In this document: positions 16,468 to 24,965 of the stretch, piece by piece | Layout of the letters: every line of letters begins with the position of its first letter | Numbering within the stretch: the first letter of the stretch is position 1 | Source: an uncultured Oscillospiraceae bacterium | Lineage (GTDB): Bacteria; Bacillota; Clostridia; Oscillospirales; Oscillospiraceae | Reading direction: 5' to 3' | Assembly: GCA_934597345.1 (NCBI GenBank) | Contig: CAKTRJ010000027.1 | Location: 1 to 33,704 of the forward strand | DNA: 33,704 nucleotides | Notes under the pieces: generated by a model | Told to the model about the DNA's origin: nothing | What the model saw: only the letters and a program-made list of their open reading frames with translations | The model's database searches: none | Program-made: the position numbers and the translations under genes

Positions 16468-16506
16468 AAAAAGGAAGAACTGACCTCAGGTCAGTTCTTC
16501 CTTTTT
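16468..16506. terminator. Bidirectional terminator shared by yitT and uvrC
   Basis: A perfect 18-bp stem (16468-16485 with 16489-16506) with a 3-nt loop has A-run and T-run ends, so it works on both strands. The loop is the uvrC stop codon, and the left arm read on the plus strand follows yitT by 28 nt. Confidence 0.9.
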
Positions 16507-18336
16507 GGTATCTTCCGTATCCGCCGGGTGGAACCGCTCGTATACCGCCAGCGCCGCCGGGGCGGGCAGCACCTTCCGCAGATCCTCCAGCGACGCACTT
16601 TCGATGGCCTTCACCGTGCCGAAGCGCTTGAGGAGTGCCTGCTTCCGGGTCTCACCGATGCCGGGGATGCCGTCCAGCTTGCTGCGGTAGGTGCGCTTTT
16701 TGTGCTTCTGCCGCTGGAAGGTGATGGCGAACCGGTGTACCTCCTCCTGCACCCGCCCAATGAGGGTGAAGATATGGGGCGACTGCTGGATGCCCAGCTC
16801 GCTGCCCTCGATGGTGATCAGGGCGCGGGTGCGGTGGCGGTCGTCCTTCACCATGCCCAGAATGGGGATGGATACCCCCGCCGCCTGCTCTGCCGCCAGC
16901 GCCGCGTGAGCGTGGCCCAGACCGCCGTCGATCAGCAGCAGGTCAGGCAGGGGCGGGAATTTCTCGTCGTCCTTATGGGCAAACCGCCGCTCCAGCACCT
17001 CCTGCATGGCGGCGTAGTCGTCAGGGCTGGTCAGCGTCTTGATGGCGAACTTCCGATAGTCCCGCTTCAGGGGCTTGCCGTCCACAAACACCACCATGGA
17101 GGCCACCATGTCGTCGCTGCCCAGATTGGAGATGTCGTAGCTCTCCATGCGCCGGGGTACGGCGGGCAGCTGCGCCAGCGTCTGTAAGTCCGTCAGCGCT
17201 CTGGCCACCCGCTCCGACTCGGTGGTGATGCGCTCGGCCTCCTCGCGGGCGTTCTGGGCCGCCATGTCCACAAGCTGGGAGCGTTCGCCCCGTTGAGGGA
17301 CCTTGATGGTCACCTTATGGCCCGCCTGACCCGTCAGCAGGGCGGCGAAGGTATCGCTGCCGTCAAACAGGCACGGCAGCAATATCTCACGGGGCAGCAC
17401 CGCCTTGTCCAGATAGTACTGGCTCAGCACGGCGGACAGCACTTCGCTCTCCGCCTGGTCGGCGGCGGTGGGGAAGATCTCGATCTGGCGGCCCAGCAGG
17501 TCGCCGTTTTCGATGTGCAGCACTGCCGCGCCGCACCGCACCGGCCCAATATACACGCCCCACACATCCGTGTCGGCGCACACCCCGGCGATGACCTGCT
17601 GCTGCTTGCCCAGCACCTGCAATGCCTGCATCCGGTCCCGGAGGGCGGCGGCCTTTTCAAACTCCAGATTCTCCGCCGCAGCCTCCATCTCCTGCCGGAG
17701 GTTCGCCGTCACCTGCCGCAGCTTGCCGCCCAGCAGCTCCGCCGCCTGTGCCATCCGGGCCTGATACTCCACCTGGCCGGGGCCGTCGGGAGAGCAAAAG
17801 CCGTCGCACCGGCCGATGTGGTGGTTCAGGCACGGCCGCTCCTTGCCGATATCCCGCGGAAACTGGCGGTTGCAGGTGGGCAGCTTCAGCGCGGCGCACA
17901 CCGCCTGCAGGGCCGCCCGGGTCTCGTGCCGTCCGCCGAAGGGCCCGAAGTACCGGGCGCCGTCCTCCTCCGGCTTGTTCACCAGCGTGAACCGGGGATA
18001 GGGGGCTTTTTCGTTCAGCCGCACGAAGGGATAGCCCTTGTCGTCCTTCAGCAGAATATTATACCGGGGCTGGTGCCGCTTGATGAGGGAGTTTTCCAGG
18101 ATCAGCGCCTCAAACTCCGTCCGCACCATAATGGTATCGAAGTGATCCACCTGCGACACCATCATCCGGGTCTTTTCATTGTGGCCGCTGCCGGACTGGA
18201 AGTACTGGCTGACGCGGTTTTTCAGCTTCTTTGCCTTGCCCACATAGATGACCAGCCCCGTCTTGTCCATCATGATATACACGCCGGGGGACAGCGGCAG
18301 GCTGTCCGCCTTTTGCAGCAGCTCCTGTTTCGTCAT
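16486..18336 (-). CDS. uvrC: UvrABC excinuclease subunit C
   Basis: Nucleotide excision repair nuclease of 616 residues that makes both incisions around UvrB-bound damage. The GIY-YIG domain opens with SPGVYIMMDKTGLVIYVGKA (residues 16-35). Cys155, Cys169, Cys177 and Cys181 match the Fe-S cluster site known for UvrC. A UVR motif at about 204-239 (ENLEFEKAAALRDRM) binds UvrB. The RNase H-like domain contains LLLIDGGLGH, and the C-terminus has the HhH motif LDGIPGIGETRKQALLKRFG. ATG 18336 is preferred to an in-frame extension to 18426 because GGAAAGGGGGA lies before it and the extension would run across the promoter. The last codons (KKEELT-stop) form one arm and the loop of the terminator. Confidence 0.97.
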   Translation of the reverse strand: MTKQELLQKADSLPLSPGVYIMMDKTGLVIYVGKAKKLKNRVSQYFQSGSGHNEKTRMMVSQVDHFDTIMVRTEFEALILENSLIKRHQPRYNILLKDDKGYPFVRLNEKAPYPRFTLVNKPEEDGARYFGPFGGRHETRAALQAVCAALKLPTCNRQFPRDIGKERPCLNHHIGRCDGFCSPDGPGQVEYQARMAQAAELLGGKLRQVTANLRQEMEAAAENLEFEKAAALRDRMQALQVLGKQQQVIAGVCADTDVWGVYIGPVRCGAAVLHIENGDLLGRQIEIFPTAADQAESEVLSAVLSQYYLDKAVLPREILLPCLFDGSDTFAALLTGQAGHKVTIKVPQRGERSQLVDMAAQNAREEAERITTESERVARALTDLQTLAQLPAVPRRMESYDISNLGSDDMVASMVVFVDGKPLKRDYRKFAIKTLTSPDDYAAMQEVLERRFAHKDDEKFPPLPDLLLIDGGLGHAHAALAAEQAAGVSIPILGMVKDDRHRTRALITIEGSELGIQQSPHIFTLIGRVQEEVHRFAITFQRQKHKKRTYRSKLDGIPGIGETRKQALLKRFGTVKAIESASLEDLRKVLPAPAALAVYERFHPADTEDTKKEELT

Positions 18337-18366
18337 GACAAAGTCCCCCTTTCCAATGGTGCTCCC

Positions 18367-18395
18367 AGTATAGCACGCCGCCGCCCTGGCCGCAA
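18367..18395 (-). promoter_or_regulatory. Promoter of uvrC
   Basis: Minus strand: TTGCGG (18390-18395), 17 nt, TATACT (18367-18372), about 30 nt before the ATG. It is back-to-back with the nudC promoter. Confidence 0.7.
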
Positions 18396-18397
18396 GG

Positions 18398-18426
18398 TTG
18401 CTTTTTCTCCGGCGGCATGGTATCAT
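18398..18426 (+). promoter_or_regulatory. Promoter of nudC
   Basis: TTGCTT (18398-18403), 17 nt, TATCAT (18421-18426). It begins 3 nt from the uvrC -35, so the two divergent promoters abut and could compete for polymerase. Confidence 0.6.
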
Positions 18427-18458
18427 CAGGAAAAAGCAACGAAAGAGGGAACGTTTTT

Positions 18459-19277
18459 ATGATACAGGATATCGCGCCCCACCGGTTTGACCGCACATAC
18501 GTCATCGGAAAGCCCGACGCCCACGACATTGCCCTGTGTGTGCGCAAGGGGAAGGTGCTGCTGCAAAGGGACGGCGACGGCTGGGCCCTGCCCCGGTTCG
18601 GAACGGCCATCCCCACGGAGGATGCCCTCCATGTGTTCTCGCTGGACGGCGTGGACTGCTATCTGGCCCGCACGCCGGACACCGTGCCGGAGGGCGCGGA
18701 GTATGTGGACGTGGGCGGTATCCGGTCAGTGCGGCCCATGGAGACGGCCTTTGCCGCCATCACCGCCGTGCAGCTCCACCGGTGGTACGGCGCTCGGCAG
18801 TTCTGCGGCCATTGCGGCCATAAGATGAAGCCCAGCGACATCGAACGGGCCATGGTCTGCCCGGCCTGCGGGCAGATCGAGTACCCCAAGATCTGCCCCG
18901 CCGTGATCGTGGCCGTCACCCATGGGGACAAGCTGCTGCTGACCCGCTACGCCAACCGTCCCTTCCGGGGCTATGCCCTTATCGCCGGTTTCGTGGAGAT
19001 CGGTGAAACGCTGGAGGACACCGTCCACCGGGAGGTGATGGAGGAGGTGGGCGTGAAGGTGAAGAATCTGCGGTACTACAAGAACCAGCCCTGGGCCTTT
19101 ACCGACACCCTTCTGACCGGCTTTTACTGCGAACTGGACGGCGACCCGGACATTACCCTTGACCATAACGAGCTGTGCGAGGGCGTGTGGCTCTCCCGTG
19201 AGGAGATCCCCAGCCGGGAAAACGACATCAGCCTGACCGCCGAGATGATCGAGCGGTTCCGAAAAGGAGAAGAATAA
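18459..19277 (+). CDS. nudC: NADH/NAD+ pyrophosphatase, NudC-type Nudix hydrolase
   Basis: Nudix hydrolase of 272 residues with the NudC layout. There is an N-terminal domain, a zinc ribbon (Cys116, Cys119, Cys134, Cys137 in CGHCGHK and CPACG) and a complete Nudix box at about 177-199, opening GFVEIGE and ending REVMEEVGV. The NudC motif that follows, usually SQPWPFP, reads NQPWAFT here, a mild departure. NudC enzymes split NAD(H) to NMN(H) and AMP and can remove NAD caps from RNA. ATG 18459 follows AGAGGGA; the extension to 18417 overlaps the promoter. Confidence 0.9.
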   Translation: MIQDIAPHRFDRTYVIGKPDAHDIALCVRKGKVLLQRDGDGWALPRFGTAIPTEDALHVFSLDGVDCYLARTPDTVPEGAEYVDVGGIRSVRPMETAFAAITAVQLHRWYGARQFCGHCGHKMKPSDIERAMVCPACGQIEYPKICPAVIVAVTHGDKLLLTRYANRPFRGYALIAGFVEIGETLEDTVHREVMEEVGVKVKNLRYYKNQPWAFTDTLLTGFYCELDGDPDITLDHNELCEGVWLSREEIPSRENDISLTAEMIERFRKGEE

Positions 19278-19282
19278 GCGGC

Positions 19283-19313
19283 AGCGCCGTCCCGATGGGA
19301 CGGCGCTGGTTTT
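19283..19313 (+). terminator. Intrinsic terminator of nudC
   Basis: An 11-bp stem (19283-19293 with 19297-19307) with loop GAT is followed by GGTTTT, just after the nudC stop. Confidence 0.8.
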
Positions 19314-19480
19314 AAGTGAAAAGCCTTGCAGAGTTCGCGGCGCGGACGCCGCGAAAGGATCAAATCATTTTTCCGGCGGCATGTACGTCGGAAAAATTCT
19401 TCTCGGCCGCCAGTGTGTCCGAAGGACGCGCGCAGTCGGCCGCAGCCTTTTGGCAATGAAATCGAAGATTTCATGCCAGT
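19314..19480. repeat. Hairpin-rich intergenic block between convergent nudC and recG
   Basis: 167 nt with no gene. It starts with AAGTGAAAAG and contains perfect inverted repeats: TTCGCGGCG/CGCCGCGAA (19334-19355), TTTTTCCG/CGGAAAAA (about 19369-19397), and ATGAAATC-GAA-GATTTCAT (19456-19474, extended by TGGC/GCCA). The A-GTGAAAAG opening is also seen in the block at 24047. It looks like a miniature repeat element, though copy number is unknown. The last hairpin may also serve as the 3' end of recG. Confidence 0.6.
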
Positions 19481-21535
19481 TTAATTCAGCCCTTCCGCGT
19501 TCATCTCGAACAGCTCGTCAATGCGTTCCCGCAGCTTTCTGTGTTCCGGGGCGGTCAGCTGATCGTCCTGCGCCAGCAGGGCGCGGGCAGCGGACTGTGC
19601 CTCCTCCAATAGCAGCATGTCGCAGTTCAGGTCAGCAATTTGCAGCATGGGCAGGCCGTGCTGCCGCTGGCCGAAGAAATCGCCGGGGCCGCGGAGCTTC
19701 AGATCCTCCTCCGCGATCTTGAAGCCGTCGTTGGTGTCCGTCAGGGCCTTCAGCCGCCGCTTCGTCTCCTCGCCGCCGCCCTGTGCTACCAGCACGCAGT
19801 AGCTTTTCGCCTTGCCCCGGCCTACCCGGCCCCGCAGCTGGTGCAGCTGGCTCAGGCCGAAGCGCTCGGCGTTCTCCACCACCATCAGCGTGGCGTTGGG
19901 CACGTCCACGCCCACCTCCACCACCGTGGTGGACACCAGAATGTCCGTCTCACCGGCGGCAAAGGCCGCCATGACGGACTCCTTCTCCCTGGCCTTCATC
20001 TTGCCGTGAAGCACCGCGACCCGCAGATCGGGGAAGGTCTCCTCCTGCAAAGCCTTTGCATAGGCCGTCACGGCCTTCCGCTCGTCAGGCAGCTCATCGC
20101 CGTCCCCTACCAGCGGACACACGATGAACACCTGATGGCCCTCGGCCACCTGCTTGCGGATGAAGCCGTTCAGCCGCGCCCGATACCGTTCGTCCACGGC
20201 AAAGGTATCCACCTTCTGCCGTCCCGGCGGCAGTTCGTTGATGATGGACACGTCCAGATCGCCGTAGATGATCAGCGCCAGCGTCCGGGGAATGGGGGTG
20301 GCGGACAGCACCAGCATGTGGGGATTCTCCGCCTTCTGCCCCAGCGCCGACCGCTGGGCCACGCCGAAGCGGTGCTGCTCGTCGGTGATGACAAGGCCCA
20401 ATTTTTGATACTGCACGTCCTCCGTCAGCAGGGCGTGGGTTCCGATGCAAAGGCCGATGCTGCCGTCGGCCAGCCCCTCCAGAATGGCCCGCCGCTCCCT
20501 GGCTTTGGTGGAGCCGGTCAGCAATGCGCAGGGGATGCCGAACCGGTTGAACAGCGGCGCCAGATTTTCGTAGTGCTGTCTGGCCAATATCTCCGTGGGG
20601 GCCATCAGGGCTGACTGCCACCCCGATTGGGCGGCGAACCACACGCAGGCGGCGGCCACCATGGTCTTGCCGCTGCCCACGTCGCCCTGACACAGCCGGT
20701 TCATGGGCCGCGCCGACGTCATGTCGGCCACCGCATCACCGATGGCCTTCTTCTGGGCACCCGTCAGCGGGAAGGGCAGCGCGTCATAGAAGGGCTGCAT
20801 GTCCGCAGCGCGGCACACCGGCCCCGCCACATCCACCCGCCGCGAGCGCAGCAGGTGCAGCCCGCAGGTCACAAGGAACAGCTCCTCGAACACCAGCCGC
20901 CGGTGGGCCTGTCCCAACGCCTCAAAGCTGGTAGGGAAGTGGATGTTCTCATAAGCGTAGTTGACATAACACAGCTGATGGGCCATGCGTACCTGATCCG
21001 GCAGCACGTCCGGCATCAACTCCCGGCACTCGTCCAGCCCCTGCCGCATGGCCTTTTGCAGCAGCAGCTGGCTGACGCCCTTGGTCAGCGGATACACCGG
21101 CATGATCCGGCCCGTCAGCTGGTGCTGTCCGTCCGGCTCCATCAGGGGATTTACCATCTGCCGCCGCAGGAGGTTGCCCTCCACCTTGCCGCAGAACACG
21201 AAGCTTTCGCCAACATGAAGGCTCTGCTGGCGGTAGGCCTGATTGAAAAACGTCACATCCAGCACACCGGTATCGTCCACCGCCCGCACCTTTACCACCG
21301 TGCGTCCGCCCGTGATGCGGCGGCTGGTAGGCGCACCGGCGATCATGGCCCGGCAGCAGGCCGTCTCTCCCACGGGAAGCTCCGTGATGGGATAGATGAC
21401 GCTGCGGTCCTCATACCGCCGGGGAAAGAAGCCGATCAGCTCCCGCAGCGTGGTGATGCCCAGCTTTTCCAGCGCTTTGGCCCGCGCTTCTCCGATGCCC
21501 TTGATGTACTGCACGCTGGTGTTCAGTCCCGCCAT
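19481..21535 (-). CDS. recG: ATP-dependent DNA helicase RecG
   Basis: RecG of 684 residues, which reverses stalled forks and branch-migrates Holliday junctions. The N-terminal wedge/OB region precedes Walker A GDVGSGKT (284-291). The DEQH box (385-388) sits in ITDEQHRFGVAQR, SATPIPRTLAL is motif III, and motif VI lies in HQLRGRVGRG. ATG 21535 is chosen because AAGGAGG lies upstream and because the longer frame to 21766 would cross its own promoter and the neighbouring gene. Divergent from the GT4 gene. Confidence 0.96.
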   Translation of the reverse strand: MAGLNTSVQYIKGIGEARAKALEKLGITTLRELIGFFPRRYEDRSVIYPITELPVGETACCRAMIAGAPTSRRITGGRTVVKVRAVDDTGVLDVTFFNQAYRQQSLHVGESFVFCGKVEGNLLRRQMVNPLMEPDGQHQLTGRIMPVYPLTKGVSQLLLQKAMRQGLDECRELMPDVLPDQVRMAHQLCYVNYAYENIHFPTSFEALGQAHRRLVFEELFLVTCGLHLLRSRRVDVAGPVCRAADMQPFYDALPFPLTGAQKKAIGDAVADMTSARPMNRLCQGDVGSGKTMVAAACVWFAAQSGWQSALMAPTEILARQHYENLAPLFNRFGIPCALLTGSTKARERRAILEGLADGSIGLCIGTHALLTEDVQYQKLGLVITDEQHRFGVAQRSALGQKAENPHMLVLSATPIPRTLALIIYGDLDVSIINELPPGRQKVDTFAVDERYRARLNGFIRKQVAEGHQVFIVCPLVGDGDELPDERKAVTAYAKALQEETFPDLRVAVLHGKMKAREKESVMAAFAAGETDILVSTTVVEVGVDVPNATLMVVENAERFGLSQLHQLRGRVGRGKAKSYCVLVAQGGGEETKRRLKALTDTNDGFKIAEEDLKLRGPGDFFGQRQHGLPMLQIADLNCDMLLLEEAQSAARALLAQDDQLTAPEHRKLRERIDELFEMNAEGLN

Positions 21536-21565
21536 GCCGCCGCCTCCTTCCACTGCTTTTTGTTG

Positions 21566-21594
21566 ATTATACCAGTTTTCGCCGGAGAATACAA
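21566..21594 (-). promoter_or_regulatory. Promoter of recG
   Basis: Minus strand: TTGTAT (21589-21594), 17 nt, TATAAT (21566-21571), about 30 nt before the recG ATG. Confidence 0.7.
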
Positions 21595-21618
21595 TCGAAA
21601 AGAAACACACCCTGTCTG

Positions 21619-21647
21619 TTGCGCCGCCGGGAAGGATACGGTATAAT
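21619..21647 (+). promoter_or_regulatory. Promoter of the GT4 glycosyltransferase gene
   Basis: TTGCGC (21619-21624), 17 nt, TATAAT (21642-21647), 39 nt before the ATG. Confidence 0.7.
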
Positions 21648-21686
21648 AGACCCATCTGAAGCAATGATCGGAAAGGAGCCGCTTTT

Positions 21687-23069
21687 ATGGCAGAAAAACG
21701 CAGTATTTGTCTCATCAACGATTCCTTCCCGCCGGTGATCGACGGCGTGGCCAACGCCGTCACCAATTACGCCACCGTGATCCAGCGGGATTACGGCGAC
21801 GCCACAGTGGTGACGCCCTATTATCCCGACGCCGACGACAGCGTCTATCCCTTCCCGGTGCTGCGCTATCCCAGCATCGACATGACGAAGCTGGTAGGCT
21901 ACCGGGCGGGCTTTCCCCTGTCCCCGGAGCTGATGGAGCAGATGGAGGGCCGCCATATCGACCTGATCCACAGTCATTGCCCCGTCACCTCCATGGTGCT
22001 GGCCCGGATGCTGCGCCAGCGGCTGAATGTCCCGCTGGTGTTCACCTATCACACCAAATTCGACATCGACATCGCCAACGCCATCCACAGCAAGCTCCTG
22101 CAGGAGGCGTCCATCAAGCTTCTGGTGGAGAACATCTCCGCCTGCGACGAGGTATGGACCGTCAGCCACGGCGCGGGGGAGAACCTGCGCTCGCTGGGCT
22201 ATCAGGGGGACTATATCGTCATGCCCAACGGTGTGGACTTCCCCGCCGGACGGCTGGGCGAGGAAAAGGTGCGCGCCGTGGGGACAAACCTCGACCTGCC
22301 GGAGGGCGTGCCGCTGTTCCTGTTCGTGGGCCGCATGATGTGGTACAAGGGCCTGCGGATCATTCTGGACGCCCTGAAGCAGCTGAAGGACGAGGGACAG
22401 GACTTCCGCATGGTGTTCGTGGGCAAAGGCACCGACGGCGACGCCATCCGGGCCTACGCCGAAGAGCTGGGTCTGTGCGACAAGGTGTTTTTCGAGGCCC
22501 CCTGCTATGACCGGGAGGTCATCCGGGCGTGGTACTGCCGGGCCGACCTGTTCCTGTTCCCCTCCACCTTTGACACCAACGGCCTTGTGGTGCGTGAGGC
22601 GGCGGCCTGCGGCCTGGCCAGCGTGCTGATCGCCGGAAGCTGCGCCGCCGAGGATGTGACCGACGGGCAGAACGGCTTCTTTATCGAAGAAAACGCCGCT
22701 TCCATGGCGGCCATGCTGCGCCGTCTGATCCCCCAGCGGGCGCTGATGTGCCGTGTGGGCAAAAACGCCCAGAAGGAAATTTATATCTCGTGGGACGACT
22801 CCATCGCCAACGCCTGCCGCCGGTACGAGGTGGTGCTGGATAACTTCCGCCGCGGACTGTATCCCGTCCACGACACCCCTGCCGACGGTTTCCTGCGGGG
22901 CACGGTGGAATCGCTGGACGCCATCAACCGTGTCCGGGCCGCCCGTGACCAGCTCCGCGCCGCCATGGACGAGGATGTCCGTCAGTGGCACGACGAGGTA
23001 CAGGAGAACCGGGAGAAATTCCAGGAAAAGCTGACGCAGCTTCGTCAGCGGATCGACCGGTATCTGTAA
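21687..23069 (+). CDS. GT4-family glycosyltransferase
   Basis: Protein of 460 residues with the two Rossmann-like halves of GT-B enzymes. The N-terminal acceptor half opens with NDSFPPVIDGVANAV (11-25). The donor half has the linker MPNGVDF (179-185), VGRMMWYKGLRIIL (214-227) and the nucleotide-sugar site FDTNGLVVREA (295-305), in which the first acid of the usual E-x7-E motif is Asp296 and the second Glu304. The fold resembles diacylglycerol glucosyltransferases and other GT4 lipid glycosyltransferases. The last ~55 residues are charged and helical (RAARDQLRAAMDEDVRQW), probably a coiled coil. No signal peptide. AAAGGAG lies before the ATG. The acceptor is unknown. Confidence 0.85.
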   Translation: MAEKRSICLINDSFPPVIDGVANAVTNYATVIQRDYGDATVVTPYYPDADDSVYPFPVLRYPSIDMTKLVGYRAGFPLSPELMEQMEGRHIDLIHSHCPVTSMVLARMLRQRLNVPLVFTYHTKFDIDIANAIHSKLLQEASIKLLVENISACDEVWTVSHGAGENLRSLGYQGDYIVMPNGVDFPAGRLGEEKVRAVGTNLDLPEGVPLFLFVGRMMWYKGLRIILDALKQLKDEGQDFRMVFVGKGTDGDAIRAYAEELGLCDKVFFEAPCYDREVIRAWYCRADLFLFPSTFDTNGLVVREAAACGLASVLIAGSCAAEDVTDGQNGFFIEENAASMAAMLRRLIPQRALMCRVGKNAQKEIYISWDDSIANACRRYEVVLDNFRRGLYPVHDTPADGFLRGTVESLDAINRVRAARDQLRAAMDEDVRQWHDEVQENREKFQEKLTQLRQRIDRYL

Positions 23070-23075
23070 AAAGGC

Positions 23076-23104
23076 TTGCGGTATGGGCCGTGTTATGATA
23101 CCAT
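23076..23104 (+). promoter_or_regulatory. Possible promoter of first degV gene
   Basis: TTGCGG (23076-23081), 17 nt, TACCAT (23099-23104). A small GCCCG-CTTC-CGGGC hairpin follows in the leader. Confidence 0.5.
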
Positions 23105-23154
23105 AAAAATATCCCGCCCGCTTCCGGGCATTGAATCAAAAGGAACAAAGACAT

Positions 23155-24006
23155 ATGAATATAAAAATTTCCGCGGACAGCACTTGTGACCTGTCCCCCC
23201 AGCTGATCGCCCGCTATGACATCGGCATCTCGCCCCTGTATATCGTCCGTGACGGCGAATCCCTGGTGGACGGCGTGGACATCACCCCCGACGAGATCTA
23301 TGCCCATGTGGAGGCCGGCGGCAGCATGTGCTCCACGGCGGCGGTATCGGTGTACGACTATGAGGAGTTCTTCCGCAGGGAGCTGGAGAGCGCCGACGCG
23401 GTGGTGCACTTCCACATTTCCGGCGAGATGTCCGCCTGCTACCAGAACGCCTGCATCGCGGCGGCGGAGCTGGGTAACGTCTACCCTGTGGACGCCCGCA
23501 ATCTCTCCACCGGCATCGGCCTGCTGGTGCTGGAGGCAGCGGAGCTGGCCCAAAAGGGCGAGCTGACCGCCCAGGAGATCCAGCAGCGGATGAACCAGCG
23601 GCGGGAGCTGCTGGACGTCAGCTTCGTGGTGGAGCAGCTGGGCTATCTCCGCAAGGGCGGCCGCTGCTCCAGCGTGGCGGCCCTGGGCGCCAACATGCTG
23701 TCCCTCCGGCCCTGCATCCAGGTGAAGGACGGCAAGATGGGCGTGGGCAAGAAGTACCGGGGCGCGTACCAGAAGTGCCTGCTGCAATATGTGAAGGAGC
23801 GTCTGGAGGGTCACGACAACATCGATCTCCACCGCATCTTCATCACCGAGTCCGGCGGCTTTACCCCGGAGGAGGTGGCCGAGGTAGAGGCGGCGGTACG
23901 CAGCTATCAGCCCTTTGAAGAGGTGCTGCACACCCGCGCCGGCTGCACGGTCTCCAGCCACTGTGGTCCCCGCACGCTGGGCATTCTGTACTTCCACATG
24001 AAATAA
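23155..24006 (+). CDS. DegV family fatty-acid-binding protein (first copy)
   Basis: DegV/EDD-fold protein of 283 residues. The opening KISADSTCDLS, the mid-protein ISGEMSACYQNA, and VEQLGYLRKGGRCSS followed by LSLRPCIQVKDG are family signatures that shape the lipid pocket. DegV proteins bind fatty acids, and some act as carriers (FakB) for fatty acid kinase. No FakA is visible in this window. ATG 23155 has AAGGA upstream; a TTG at 23131 is less likely. It shares its family but only modest similarity with the second copy at 24966. A perfect palindromic terminator follows directly. Confidence 0.9.
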   Translation: MNIKISADSTCDLSPQLIARYDIGISPLYIVRDGESLVDGVDITPDEIYAHVEAGGSMCSTAAVSVYDYEEFFRRELESADAVVHFHISGEMSACYQNACIAAAELGNVYPVDARNLSTGIGLLVLEAAELAQKGELTAQEIQQRMNQRRELLDVSFVVEQLGYLRKGGRCSSVAALGANMLSLRPCIQVKDGKMGVGKKYRGAYQKCLLQYVKERLEGHDNIDLHRIFITESGGFTPEEVAEVEAAVRSYQPFEEVLHTRAGCTVSSHCGPRTLGILYFHMK

Positions 24007-24045
24007 CAAAGGAAGGACACCCCCGCGGGGGTGTCCTTCCTTTGT
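24006..24045. terminator. 40-bp palindromic terminator after degV
   Basis: A perfectly palindromic 40-bp sequence (24006-24025 with 24026-24045) starts at the last base of the degV stop. The T-rich end is short (TTTGT), so termination may be moderate. Confidence 0.7.
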
Positions 24046-24046
24046 C

Positions 24047-24169
24047 AGTGAAAAGTGAAGAGAGAGAAAAGTGAAAAGTTGCGGTATGCCGCCGAAGGCG
24101 GCATGATTTTAATATGTGCCGCACGGCGGCACACCTCAGTTCTTCACTTTTCACTTTTATCTTTTCTCT
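24047..24169. repeat. MITE-like intergenic element between convergent genes
   Basis: The outer arms are related inverted repeats made of AAAGTGAAAAGTGA-type sequence (about 24048-24080, and its complement at about 24141-24169). Inside are two perfect hairpins: ATGCCGCC-GAA-GGCGGCAT (24086-24104) and GTGCCGC-ACG-GCGGCAC (24116-24132). No coding capacity. Like the block at 19314 it sits directly behind a terminator between convergent genes and begins with GTGAAAAG. Confidence 0.65.
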
Positions 24170-24204
24170 CAACAAAAGAGACGCCATCGGCGTCTCTTTT
24201 GTTG
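24170..24204 (-). terminator. Terminator of the DUF1836 gene
   Basis: A perfect 16-bp stem (24170-24185 with 24189-24204) with a 3-nt loop lies 3 nt past the stop. The A/T-rich outer part gives a U-rich 3' side. Confidence 0.75.
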
Positions 24205-24207
24205 CTC

Positions 24208-24813
24208 TTATTCCGGTTCCCGCAGGGCCACAGCCTCCTCGGTGAAGGGCATGTCCTGCAGATCCAGCAGCTTGGTGGTCAGCAGCCGGGAGAAATTGGT
24301 CATGACTGCCGTGGACAGCACGAAGCTGTTCACATCCGCCTCGTCCGCCGCCTCCGCCTCCAGCAGCTGGGCCGCCATGCCCTCTACCATGGATACAAAG
24401 ATCCGGGCCGAGTCGGTGTACTGGTCGATGAAGGCCTCATAGGTCCTTCTGACCTCGTCCTCCGTCAGTCCGTTGGGCAGGATCCTCTGGATCTCCGACA
24501 TGGTCAGGCTCTGCTTCAATGCGCAGATCATGATGAGATACGCGATGTGTACCCGGCTGTACTTTTTCTTCTCCGGCGCAGGCATCAGCTTCATCCGCAC
24601 ATAGTTGTTGATGGCGCTGGTGGTGATGATCTGCTCTTCCTTCTCCTTCTTGGGCAGAAACGGCAGATACCGGCTCAGCAGTGTCAGCACCTGATCCATA
24701 TACAGGCCCAGCGTGGGGATCTGCTCCCATGTAGGCAGGCGGTAGCCCTGCAAATAATGGCTCCAGCGGCGCAGCTTGCCTGCCACCAGCCGGGAATCGT
24801 ATTTTTCGTGCAT
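24208..24813 (-). CDS. DUF1836 domain protein, putative transcriptional regulator
   Basis: Protein of 201 residues with the DUF1836 pattern. A helical N-terminal region (SRLVAGKLRRWSHYLQ) leads to LPTWEQIPTLGLYMDQVLTL. The hallmark YSRVHIAYLIMICALKQSLT is followed by MSEIQRIL, resembling a MerR-like or winged helix. The family is common in Bacillota and is usually described as a putative DNA-binding regulator; targets are unknown. ATG 24813 is chosen with AAGGA upstream, since the in-frame extension to 24942 crosses the promoter. It lies divergent from the second degV, which could be a target. Confidence 0.8.
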   Translation of the reverse strand: MHEKYDSRLVAGKLRRWSHYLQGYRLPTWEQIPTLGLYMDQVLTLLSRYLPFLPKKEKEEQIITTSAINNYVRMKLMPAPEKKKYSRVHIAYLIMICALKQSLTMSEIQRILPNGLTEDEVRRTYEAFIDQYTDSARIFVSMVEGMAAQLLEAEAADEADVNSFVLSTAVMTNFSRLLTTKLLDLQDMPFTEEAVALREPE

Positions 24814-24854
24814 GTTTTGTCCTTCTCTCCTGTGAGTGCGTATATTGCCTGCTA

Positions 24855-24883
24855 AGTATAGCACATACTGTAAAAAATGACAA
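24855..24883 (-). promoter_or_regulatory. Promoter of the DUF1836 gene
   Basis: Minus strand: TTGTCA (24878-24883), 17 nt, TATACT (24855-24860), about 40 nt before the ATG. Confidence 0.7.
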
Positions 24884-24902
24884 GTCAAACTGCCGCTTAC
24901 TA

Positions 24903-24930
24903 TTGACACATTCCAAAAATCATATATAAT
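24903..24930 (+). promoter_or_regulatory. Promoter of second degV gene
   Basis: TTGACA (24903-24908), 16 nt, TATAAT (24925-24930), 35 nt before the ATG. It lies 20 nt from the divergent DUF1836 promoter. Confidence 0.75.
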
Positions 24931-24965
24931 AATACGCATCACTAGATGAAAACGAGGTACACATC

